64,000 nt of DNA from the NCBI GenBank assembly GCA_918807975.1, contig OU964919.1, positions 29,395,824-29,459,823 of the forward strand, read 5' to 3'. How positions within the stretch are numbered: position 1 is the stretch's first letter; each line of letters begins with the position of its first letter. Shown here piece after piece: positions 54,986-64,000 of the stretch. The notes under the pieces were generated by a model, which saw only the letters and a list, made by a program, of their open reading frames with translations, had not been told where the DNA came from and ran no database searches. The DNA is from Aplidium turbinatum. Taxonomy: Eukaryota > Chordata > Ascidiacea > Aplousobranchia > Polyclinidae. Both the position numbers and the translations under genes were made by a program.

Positions 54986-55396
54986 CAGGGGTCAGCAAAC
55001 TTTTTTTTTTGAGGGCCAGATTGCTGCGAGATTAACAGCTGCGGGCCGGATGCAAATTGCAAAAAAGATATATATACAACTATTTAGAATCTCCATTGAC
55101 TTGAATTGAGCACAATAAATAACAAAGTCTGCGGTGGGATAGCAAAGTTGTGATGAAAATCGAAAGGTTGCTGAAAAAGTTATCCCCTACTGTGATACAC
55201 TACAGGGCATCGTGCTCTTGAAAAAACATTACATCTTTCCAAATTTGCACAACAACAACGTCAGTTCTTTACAAAAAGTTTGGTAATTTTATTCCTTAAC
55301 AGTTGTAGTGCAGCTGTTATTTCCGCAGCACGTGGTGGGCCGGATGAAATAAGTTCGCCCTGGTCCGGCCCGCAGGCCATAGTTTGGTGACCTCTG
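54986..55396. mobile_element. hAT MITE CAGGGGTCAGCAAAC
   Basis: CAGGGGTCAGCAAACTTTTT and the inverse GTTTGGTGACCTCTG bound 411 bp, with GGGCCGGATGCAA and GGCCGGATGAAAT subterminal sequence. The 8-bp flanks (GGCTAGAG and AGCTAGGC) agree at only five positions, so the TSD has decayed. No coding sequence. The ends are of the standard hAT type. Confidence 0.7.
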
Positions 55397-56308
55397 AGCT
55401 AGGCTATAACTAACTTTTCTAAACCGGAAGGATACCACTAGCCTAAGCTTATCATGCCTAACTGTACGTCGAAGCTCAGTGAACTTTGTCATTGCTACTC
55501 AAGTTCAACTGTAAATCAACGGATTACCTAGTTTTAACTATAAAAGAATTGAGAACTGACTCACTCACTGCCCTCACGTCCAATTCCCAAAATGGCGAAA
55601 ATAGAAATCAAGCGACAGAAAGGCGAGAATGGGAAAGGGAGTGAGAGGGGGTTCCGGATGGCGAGTGACGACGGAAACCAGCTGATTGAAGATCATCGTT
55701 ATTCCAGTCGTTTTTAGAACTTTTGAAAGGGAGTGTTAATAATATTTTCTTTAAACAACAATTCCCTTTTTAAGACAAAATTTCCTTGTAAAATTGTTAA
55801 AAATCCTTCCTATCTTCATTTCTTTTTTTATCCTTCGAAGCGTTGAAAAATCCCAATTTTGGGATAAAATCCTTCAAAGTGGAAGCACTGCAGAGGTGGG
55901 CAATTTTCGTTGTTACGTCACATAAGGTGAATCAATGGAACATAAATTGTTGATTTTCTCGATTCAACAAAAACTCACGAGTGGCTTTTACATAAAACGA
56001 TAGAATTGTTGCGATTATTTAGTTGCATTCTCGCGGCTGGTCGGAGCGATTTTGCGCGGTTGAGGTTGTGATTTTTAGTGAATTGCGCGGTTGCGCTTGT
56101 GATTTTTCATGAATTGTGCGGCTGACACCGCGGCTGGAAATTGAAGTGCGCGGGGGATTTATCCCCCACGCAGGCCAAACTTTCCAATGTGGTGCTAAAC
56201 ATAGCAGAGGTCTAGAAAAAGGTTAACCATGCCAATTTTCAATGCAGTTGTAGAACAGATTGTTTCCACCGTCACTTTGACCAAAACAAAGAGGAGAAAT
56301 AGAATGCG
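55397..56308. other. Interior of the 11-bp-TSD element, no gene recognised
   Basis: Mixed sequence. A locally GC-richer, imperfect direct repeat (GCGCGGTTG...GTGATTTTT, 56040-56120) is present. The short plus-strand frame at 56309-56503 (a basic C-terminus, VSVKRKRRYFVAAAKRR) has no recognised match. Confidence 0.35.
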
Positions 56309-56838
56309 GTGCAAATGTTGGATTCATTGCTGAGAATAAAAACGCATTTGCATACCTTAAAGCAATGCTGTAAACACTTCAAAGTAACACCAAGGATGCT
56401 ATCTTTGTTTACATCAAAGAACATGTATCAAACTGACAAAGTTGACAAAGTTTCAGTAAAACGTAAACGAAGGTATTTTGTGGCTGCTGCAAAAAGACGA
56501 TGATCCCATTTAAATTCTTTGACTCGATGACTGCTATGTCTGTCTATTCGCTACAGACCCAGTCGCTTTTGGATATTGTTAAACTGTTATTTTTGTCTAA
56601 GTTTAGTTTCTTGTCGCGACTGAGTTTGTTTCATTTAAACTAGTTTATAGATAACTTTGTGATGTATTTTAGGAAATGATTACGCCTCAATGTACCACTA
56701 CCAGCATAACACTTTTATTGCATTTTTTGCTCTTTTAAGGAAAAACATAGGCTTGTTAGAGTTTGTAGTATATTTGGATTTTTTTTTAGGTAAGTTTGGC
56801 TTTTTCTATTTTGGCTATCTGGCAACCCTGAGAGAACA

Positions 56839-58092
56839 GAGGATGAAGTATGAAAGGATAAGAAAAGCAAAACAGAGGAAAGCAAAAAATTCCGATACCC
56901 GTCGTCGTCAGCGTATGCTCAAATTCTATGAATGGAGACAAAGGACCAGATGAACTTCAATTTGCTTTTAATTCCAATTCATACACAACATGAATTTGTT
57001 GTATATCCGGATTTCGAGCATTTAGCTCTCTTCAGTACAACTTTTGAATTGCGAATGAACAACACTACAAATGAACTGGTGTTTATAGCGAAAAAGGTTC
57101 CACGTTGACAGCGATGGCATTGCAAAACCAACGTCAATCACTGCCAACGTGGAGCAAACAATTTGGACAGTGGCGAAACGGTTGAATGAACAATGGATAA
57201 AGGCCTACAAATAAAATTAACACGTGGAGAAACTTGCGTTAACAATATCGACGTGGAATTTCATTGCGCTAGTTTAACGTCTTTGCGGACCAGTATAAAC
57301 TGTAATTTAATGCATATAGCAAACCTCGAGAAAGACGATAAGAGCTAGGAGGCGTATCCACTGAAAGTTACCTTGAACAAGAAATTACAAGAACAACAAT
57401 TTGCGCTACTACCGTCGTTCCTTTGTATGATACCAATTACCAATAACACCAACATCGCAATATAAGACAGATTCTGCAAGGAATAAGGCTATTTCAAGAA
57501 CGAGAAAAGCACTTCCGCAATCACCGAAAAAAATAAAATTACGAGAACTTGGTGGTAGTGTGAAGCGGGCGGTTTATGATCTTGCAATATCAAGATGAAT
57601 TATCGTACATGACCTAGATTCTTTTGTGATTGCTGCCCTGGTCAATAAAGATTCTAAAATCAAAATCATAAAAACTACTAAAGATGAAATTACAGAAACA
57701 ATGAAGAAAGAGGAGTGGAAGGGAAAATTTGATGCAGAACCTGTCTTGGATGAAATTAGAAAAGCCCATCAAATAACATGTTGGAACAGCAAGAACCAAT
57801 TCTAAAATTATCTCTCGTCAACAAATCATCAAACTAGTGATTTTCAAAATGAAAGAGACGAAGATGACGAAATTGAAAACTGATGGGTTGCGGTAATTTA
57901 TGACAAAAATTTCTGTGTAGGGAAGGTTTTGACACACCTTAAATCTGAAGGAAGGATACGAGTTAAGTATCCAACATCGTGTGGACCTAATCGCTATCAA
58001 TATCCAGAGGATGATATTGGTGTGATAAACCTAAAGGATATTTTGGCTAAAACAGTGGAGCCTGAGCTGATGGCAGGTGCTGGTAGCCTGTA
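56839..58092 (+). pseudogene. Transposon-type protein: Lys/Arg-rich piece and C-terminal domain
   Basis: After the inserted element, MKYERIRKAKQRKAKN and DTRRRQRMLKFYEWRQRTR run to a stop at 56953. From 57480 further pieces read SPKKIKLRELGGSVKRAVYD, LDSFVIAALVNKDSKIKIIK, AEPVLDEIRKAHQITCW, and VVIYDKNFCVGKVLTHLKSE with YPTSCGPNRYQYPEDDIGVI. GGSVKR and the final GP..(Y/F).(Y/W)P..D motif fit a class of uncharacterised invertebrate transposon-linked proteins with a basic N-terminus. Stops and a non-coding gap (57000-57480) break it. Whether it was mobile or a domesticated host gene cannot be told. Confidence 0.45.
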
Positions 58093-58139
58093 GGATTATT
58101 TACAGTTTACCTGGAAGCAAATATCAGAACTTGGTACAT

Positions 58140-58779
58140 GTACACTTACAGATGGGCAATTCAGAATAATTTACTATTCCAGAATTATTCCGGAATACTA
58201 AAACCGAATCCAGAATACCGAATCCTATTAACTTCCAGGCTCCAGCAAAGTAAAAAATTTCAGACACAAAAGCTACACAATCAAAGTAAACGTTTGTTGC
58301 AATGCAACACATTAAGGCATTCTAAATGACTGCCAGCCAAAGTAAATAGCACAAGTAAATAGCATTAAACTTGCAACAATGTTAAAATGGTCACTTAGCG
58401 TTATTGAAGTCTGGGCGACGTCCTGCAATAGAATCGTTGTACCACGCATTAAATGCTTTATCGGGATTGTAATCAGGTATTGCGGAACCATCTAACGACC
58501 CTAAATTGTTTTAACTGCTCGCAGCTCAGTAAATTGTTTCAACTGCATACCACCTTTCATAAAACCTGACCATTTATTCCGTTATGATGTCACCATTGAG
58601 GGTGTGAAGTCACTAACTAACCCACAGCGTTCTCAACTATGAAGACACGTGTTTTACCCACGGATGTCAACTAACCTAGTTCTCCTTTTTAACAACAATT
58701 CAATATCCAACAACATTGAATCGATATAAAAACGACAATAAACTTGCAAAAATACAGGTAGGTTATTGAGAGTCTTGAT
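58140..58779. other. Interval with a degenerate ATTCCGGAATA repeat
   Basis: Near 58165-58230, words like ATTCCGGAATAC and CCGAATCC recur in a small imperfect palindrome. The rest is non-coding AT-rich DNA up to the TAGGG element. Confidence 0.4.
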
Positions 58780-61700
58780 TAGGGTGGATCAAAAAAAACG
58801 AATTTTTGAGTTTAGCTTAGTGCATCTGCCAAAAGATGCAGTTTGGGCTATCTTTTACATAGGTACTTAAAAAAACATTTTTTGACCCCGTTTGACCCCT
58901 ATCCAAGAGCGCTCTAGTGGCCGCCGAGCCAAAATTCCTTAAATTGGCTATAATACTTTTTCTAGTGGGTGCAGGCTAATGATTTTGGTGTCTAACCCCA
59001 CTAAATCAAGTCTTAGGAAGTCACTTCTGCAGTCTAAAATGATGCATGGGCAGCCAAAATTACATAATGACATTTTTGCTCTAATAAAGGCATTTTATGG
59101 GAAAGAAACCAGCATTTTTAGATATTTCGGGCAGTTTTATGGATGAATTACTAAAAAAGTGTCCTAGGTAAAACACACTAGGATGTGACCATTTGTGTGC
59201 AAACTGGCCTCTAGTCCAACGAGGTGGTTGAGGTAATATGAGGTTCAATAGACTACAGAAGCATATGTTAGTGCAGCTGCATGTTGCATATATATTTATT
59301 TGATAGTGTAAACTTAACTAGATTGCATTTATTACAGCTTTAGATATTGTTTATTTCAATGTTTGTAAATATCTGATCACACTTAACTTAATTGAGTTTA
59401 TATGATGTTTAATAGAGGCAAAACTTGCATTTGGCTTCTAAATAAGCATCCCATTGAACACATCCTGGGTAGTGTGCACACAAACCCCCTTGTTTTTTAC
59501 TTTTTTTGTACTATTGACTTGTAGATTTGTGAGATTGTTCCACTAGCCAAGAATCTTTGCTGGTCCAAAAATCAGTAGAATTGGGGCACGTTTATGTGGG
59601 CCACCATCCCATTCAAAATTTTAGGTTTGCCATTATGTAAATATTGAATTACCGGTATTTTCACGCTTCTCAGCAGAAATTGTATGTTTCAACAAAATAA
59701 TATGCATAAAACTTTTGCCTGTTCCACTAACTATCGTACAGGGAATTAAAAGAATATGCTTGTCTATACGAGTTGTCTGTGAATTCACATTTTTTACGCG
59801 TTGGAATAGCTAAAAATACAACTCCAGTGAGCGGAAGTGGTTTAAAATTCTAATTTCGCACTGGAAATAGATCAAATACACATAGAAAGTTACCAATAGG
59901 CTAGTAAGTTTGCTACATGAAAGCCTGGTATTGAATCTGTATGTATACAGTAACCCTAACACATTTTGTCACAGAAGGCAATGTGATTGACTAGTCTAAT
60001 CTGTGCAAGACGATATTAGTTTTTTCTCTTTCTCAAATTAGGTGTGTCTTTTCAGTTAGCTTCCACTAGGCTATTTGTAAAGTGTTTTGATAGTGTTCCT
60101 CGTTTCTGGCACTATGTAGATAATAATCGGTGCTCAGTTTAACTCCATGTTCAGCCACATTGTAAACAACTTTCTGGTACGACTCTGATTCAGACTATTT
60201 CTCTACTGATAAAGGAAGAAAATCATCATTTATCTCTAAAGCAGAGAGAAAAAAACGAGAGTCCTTTGTGATAAAATCTGTCAGTTTTGATTCCAGATTG
60301 ATTTCTGATGGAAAACGTGGTTTCCTGTAGCTAGCCAATGCCAAACCGATCTGCTGGTGTAAAAACAGGATCTCTAGGTTTTACATGTATGAGTTCATCA
60401 GCCATCTGATGTTTTCCTCTTCCTGAACTTCAGAGCTGAACAGTGCCAGTCCAGTGGTACCATCTCAGCAGAGAGATACCAAAATTGACGTTTGAAGCTA
60501 TGTTCAGCAGCATCTGATATCAACTTATGCACTGCTCCATATCTGAGAATGTTCTTGTACATAGTCAAACAGTTCCAAAGAGCATCTACAGCAACACTAC
60601 AACGAAACCAATATATACAGTAGACGAGTGAAATAAAATTCATGAGATCTTTGAGTTTAGCCACTTGTGAAACTGATGTGATAGTTCCCTTAGGTAACTT
60701 AGCTATTTGATTTTCCAGTAGCACCAATTGATAGGAATGAATCAATTTGGCCATCCATCTGGCCTTGTGTGTGGCCCCAGAACGGTAGAATTTCACATTT
60801 TGTAGACCAGGACTGATATAAGCAATGCACAAGTTCATAAGTTATTTATAGTTGCCTCAAATGAACTTGTATTTGCTTTGTGCAAGTTGAGCAACGTCAT
60901 CTTTGAGGTTCTGAATGATATCATGTGTTGTTATTAAAAAGCTGTTGATATCCAGTGTACTTAGCAGTTGGCCACTGTGGAATAGGATCCTAGTTCTTGC
61001 GGAGACTCATGAAGATGCTCCTTTCTGGTTATTTTGAAACCTCTAGCTTTAAATCTTCAAAGATATGTGACACAACGATTTCACCGATGTGATGTAAACA
61101 AGCTGACCAGAGAAGTTCCTTATCTTAAGAGCTACAGTAGAAGCAGTTTTTGCGTTTCTTTTTTAGAGTATTGTTGTCGTTTTTCTGCACTACGGTAAAA
61201 ATCCTGCTTTCTTTCCTTCTGACTCGTGCGAATGAAATGGAGTCAAATCCGGCTATTGTGGCTGTCCTGTCTGTCATCATTCCTTTTAAGAAAGATATGT
61301 CTGCAGGATTTGATATAAGCTCCTCAACAAAACACTAACATATACGGTTACTGATTTCGCCTGAACCCATTGTCATGCATTTTGAGTCCATTACTGTAAT
61401 GCTATGGATAATTGGATGCACAAATTAAAGGCAGCATTTTCGCAATTAACTTCATACGGTAATTGTTTGCTTTTATATGTTTGCTTCAGTGTATTAACAG
61501 CAGTACCTTTAGAAGCATTATTTATGAATTTGTTTTTCTTTGTCCTTTTTAAAAAAACACACTAAGTTTCCAACTTTTTCAAGCATTTTTGCTGAATAAA
61601 GGCTCTGATGTCATTTTGCTAGCCCATAGATGAATTTAGACTGCAGAAATGACTTCCCAAGACTTGATTTAGTGGGGATAGACACCAAAACCACAAGCCT

Positions 61701-61893
61701 GCACCCACTAGAAAAAAAATTATAGCCAATTTAAGGAATTTTGCCTCGGCGGTCACTAGAGAGCTCTTGGATAGGGGTCAAACGGGGTCAAAAAATGTTT
61801 TTTCAAGTACCTATGTAAAAGATAGCCCAAACTGCATCTTTTGGCAGATGCACTAAGCTGAACCTAAAAATTCTTTTTTTTTGATCCACCCTA
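58780..61893. mobile_element. hAT-like TAGGG-family transposon, copy 5
   Basis: TAGGGTGGATC and GATCCACCCTA ends, with GTCTTGAT on both sides (58772-58779, 61894-61901), a perfect 8-bp TSD. TIRs match for about 270 bp at high identity (AGCTTAGTGCATCTGCCAAA, GGGCTATCTTTTACATAGGT). Transposase relics lie on the minus strand (60398-61340). It inserted beside or within a ZBED5-like hAT fragment (61902-62140). Unlike copies 3 and 4, its arms contain no recognisable coding sequence. Confidence 0.85.
60398..61340 (-). pseudogene. hAT-like transposase of copy 5, catalytic region deleted
   Basis: In minus-strand order: FLKKGMMTDRTATIAGFDSI (N-terminal domain); LLWSACLHHIGEIVVSHIFE (the CxxH region); then FYRSGATHKARWMAKLIHSY, TSVSQVAKLKDLMNFISLVY and AAEHSFKRQFWYLSAEMVPL, ending in a stop at 60398. 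The 'GA.HKARWMA..I' and '(H/Q)(L/F)WYLS.E.V' motifs align with 18094-18390. The segment with the FDTT aspartate, between the N-terminal domain and the CxxH motif, is missing, and stops occur near 60850-61020. It is therefore inactive. Confidence 0.7.
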
Positions 61894-61901
61894 GTCTTGA
61901 T

Positions 61902-62140
61902 AAAGTTAATAATGTCACAGCATCTTGCACAACGGCATTCGATGAGGAGATCTTTTTTAGCTATTAGGATCTTGCGATGGATCGTGGCATATAGTGTGTA
62001 AATGCGATATGTGTACCACTCGCAAATCGTATTTTTGCATGAAACCCATCTGTGTGTCCTGTCATTGCAGCAGCTCCCTCAGTACACATACCAACACAGT
62101 CCTTCCAAAATAGCCTTACTTCGTGAAAAAATCATCAAAC
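61902..62140 (-). pseudogene. hAT transposase fragment, ZBED5/FAM200-like
   Basis: The minus strand reads LFWKDCVGMCTEGAAAMTGH, TDGFHAKIRFASGTHIAFTH and, after stops, SSNAVVQDAVTLLTLS. 'W..CVG(V/M)CTDGA.AMTG...GF' is the catalytic-aspartate block of the ZBED5/FAM200/SCAND3 group of hAT-derived proteins; here the expected Asp of CTDGA is Glu (CTEGA). The fragment stops at the left where copy 5 inserted, and no continuation was recognised beyond 58780. Confidence 0.65.
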
Positions 62141-63204
62141 TTACCGTTCGTTTTTTTTTTTAACCAGCTATCCATCGATTCGATTAGTTTTACTTTTTCA
62201 ATATTTAGCTACTAGCATGCAGTCCTCAAGCTAGCCAACTACCAGGGTTAGGCCTATTTACGCAGAATATACAGCTCAGTTAAAAATAATGTTTTGAACT
62301 GTTACATCACTTTTAACAATTGCGTTTTGAACTAAACACCTGAAAAGAACCATAGGATAATATGCAGTACTTTATGCTGAATACTGAAAAGTTTGGGTGT
62401 TCATCAGGACAATTATCGTTTCTAGCACTAGTTGCTACGTTCATCTGATGAAATTGAAAGTAAAATTAACAACAAACAAGATGGTTTATTGCTTCACTGA
62501 AGTTTCGCGCACCATGACAATGCGCATCCTCAGAGCGTATAACATACAAAATAAAATTTCACCAGGTTATATACTGCAGTGCGATTGAAGGCAAGAAAAA
62601 AAAAAACACGCAATATTTTAAAAATTGGCCAATGATGTGTGAGCGGTTACTTTCCACATTAAAATTACGTAAAAACTTCTAACAATGGACATAAAAATTT
62701 TAAGCGGTGACGACCAACAGAAAAAAGTGCGATTGAAGGCAAGAGAAATAGAACACAATGTTTTAAAGATTGGCTAATGATTGGCTGATTTACTTAATTT
62801 AACGTCGAAAGTAATCACACATCAACACACATCATCATAGCCAGTGCATCATGACGAAAACAAATTAAGAAATTTTCTTTTCCGTTATATAAGTATAACT
62901 TAGAGCAGGTGATTGATACAGGAGAAAATAATTGCAGAAGCACACAATACAAGAACACAATAAATTGACGTCTACAGTGGGATACTTATTACGCAAGTTT
63001 TTTACATACAGAAAATAGTCTAGTTTCCGAACAGATGTTCAGAATCAGAAACACAGATGAGAAAGTTCGCTTCTAGAAGAACAGTAGGTAGTCACTTGGC
63101 GTGGACACTGGACAAGACATGGTAATAGGTAAGTTGTAAGAACAGCATAGCTCTGCCCAACTACAGATAGGATAGTCTTCAGTTAGTCAGTAGCCTATCC
63201 TATA
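62141..63204. other. Non-coding interval
   Basis: The words TGCGATTGAAGGCAAGA and AAGATTGGC(C/T)AATGAT occur twice (62579-62640 and 62727-62790), a weak direct repeat. No other feature was seen. Confidence 0.4.
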
Positions 63205-63366
63205 ATGACTAAAAAACGAAAGATTTCTCCGACAACACAGATAGTAAAAGCTTCGGTCGGTCTTAGAGAAGCGGTTAAGGTTCAGCAAACAGCGAATGAT
63301 GTGCGGGATCTCCTTGAAGAAGCTATTGAGAGAAGCATTGCCAATTCACTTCGGCACATCATTCAG
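63205..63366 (+). CDS. Possible first exon, unrecognised protein
   Basis: MTKKRKISPTTQIVKASVGL, REAVKVQQTANDVRDLLEEA and IERSIANSLRHIIQ form 54 codons ending exactly at a donor (CAG/GTAAAC, phase 0). The composition is a basic N-terminus followed by an amphipathic helix. No family is recognised. It may be a host gene running off the right edge or an exon of a transposon. Confidence 0.4.
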
Positions 63367-63599
63367 GTAAACTTCAGGCTCATAGCGTTTCTTAGCCTAA
63401 CGTCTCAAAGCATTCTCAATTTTGAACATGTTTAATTTAATAGTGGTAAGCAAAAGCATGCTTGATAAAATGCGCCTACAACGTTTTCACTTTTCTTTCA
63501 ACAATAAAATTTTATAGATAAGTCCTTTCAAGTGCATAAGGAACAACGCATCGATACATTCTTTTCTTGACAAGACAGTGATAACGTTTATGAGTTTGC

Positions 63600-63840
63600 A
63601 CAAGCAGTTCGGTCGGTGAGCTACCATCTGCAAATATAAGGTCAGGCCCTGGCGATAGCACGGCTTCAGTAGATGTTCAAGCTCATCAGGAAGTTGAAAC
63701 CACCTCTCATGTTGAAGTACCACCAACAATCAAAAGATCTGGGTCTGAAGTTGCAGTGTTGTACGAAAGGGCTTGTTTGCCATTTCGGCACACCTTAAAC
63801 GCTGTAACATTACGCCGTTGTTTCGTATTATCATGGTATT
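63600..63840 (+). CDS. Possible exon near the right edge
   Basis: An open plus-strand frame includes SSVGELPSANIRSGPGDSTA, SVDVQAHQEVETTSHVEVPP and TIKRSGSEVAVLYERACLPF. It looks protein-like and is longer than expected in this AT-rich background. Candidate acceptors (CACAAG, TATAAG) do not give a phase match with the exon at 63205-63366, so the two are not joined here. The minus-strand frame 63487-63729 overlaps it; only one can be real. Confidence 0.3.
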
Positions 63841-64000
63841 GTTCCTTTTTCTTTTATCTGCAGTTCATTTTTCGCTCTTTGCTGTGTTTCTTGGTAACTT
63901 GCATATTTCGCTCCTAACTGTGTTTGTGTGGCTACGTGCCTAACCATTTACGTACTAAGCGAGACTGAAGAGATGCCAAAGGAAAAATTCTCGCAGTAGG

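Larger units (their letters stand above)
53575..56827. mobile_element. Transposon with GGTTGCCAG ends and 11-bp TSD
   Basis: CATGGTTGCCAGTTTGG on the left and CTGGCAACC on the right, flanked by CTGAGAGAACA (53564-53574 and 56828-56838), a perfect 11-bp direct repeat. Subterminal regions on both sides carry TTTGGATTTTTTTT and TTTGGCTTTTT words. TSDs of 9-11 bp are typical of Mutator-like elements, but no MULE transposase is seen. It contains TU-like remnants (53690-54856) and a hAT MITE (54986-55396). Confidence 0.6.

Noticed and set aside
63205-63840. Joining the two right-edge exons into one gene model
   Set aside because: No acceptor in the second segment gives a phase compatible with the phase-0 donor of the first.

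Overview
The window is AT-rich, intron-bearing metazoan DNA made almost entirely of transposable elements in several layers of nesting. There are no bacterial features: no operons, ribosome binding sites, rRNA or CRISPR. The families present (hAT and hAT-like, Tc1/mariner, PIF/Harbinger-like, piggyBac-like, several foldback families, non-LTR and LTR/BEL-Pao retroelements) fit an invertebrate animal. The sub-repeated foldback arms resemble the TU elements described in sea urchin, so an invertebrate deuterostome is a weak guess; the species cannot be named from this sequence. Layout was read by eye from terminal inverted repeats (TIRs), target-site duplications (TSDs) and protein motifs; no alignment was run.

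Left part (1-13,700): a TIR element (396-4027) contains a hAT-like 'TAGGG' element (1541-3221), which contains a small foldback element (2780-3207). Then come a truncated mariner (4504-5360), a 5'-truncated LINE (5416-6157), and three small minus-strand exons with consensus splice sites and matching phases (8204 down to 6777), the best evidence for a host gene. A LINE tail, a Harbinger-like MITE, a piggyBac-like MITE holding a TA-MITE, and a possible minus-strand exon (13375-13650) follow.

Middle part (14,100-33,700): three TU-like foldback elements, one holding a hAT that itself holds a TAGGG element, and one inserted into another copy of its own family and carrying two separate hAT copies. 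Next is an inverted-repeat element with telomere-like tandem repeats, then foldback elements with 9-bp TSDs whose arms contain tRNA-like modules. A BEL/Pao retrotransposon fossil is interrupted by a palindromic element and by a head-to-head TAGGG element.

Right part (33,700-64,000): a hAT with a zinc-finger exon, a hAT holding a solo LTR, a second related LTR split by a long-TIR element, a GTF2IRD2-like hAT split exactly in its transposase by another TAGGG element, a probable WD-repeat host exon (51192-51452), a second tRNA-bearing foldback, a transposon-type gene split by an element with an 11-bp TSD, and a fifth TAGGG element next to a ZBED5-like hAT fragment. The right edge has a possible first exon (63205-63366).

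The main themes are: five hAT-like elements with TAGGG/TAGGC ends and perfect 8-bp TSDs, two of them with coding sequence duplicated in inverted arms; foldback elements whose two arms share the same diagnostic unit variant; and palindromic elements with a tRNA-like Pol III module in each arm. No large host gene can be assembled.
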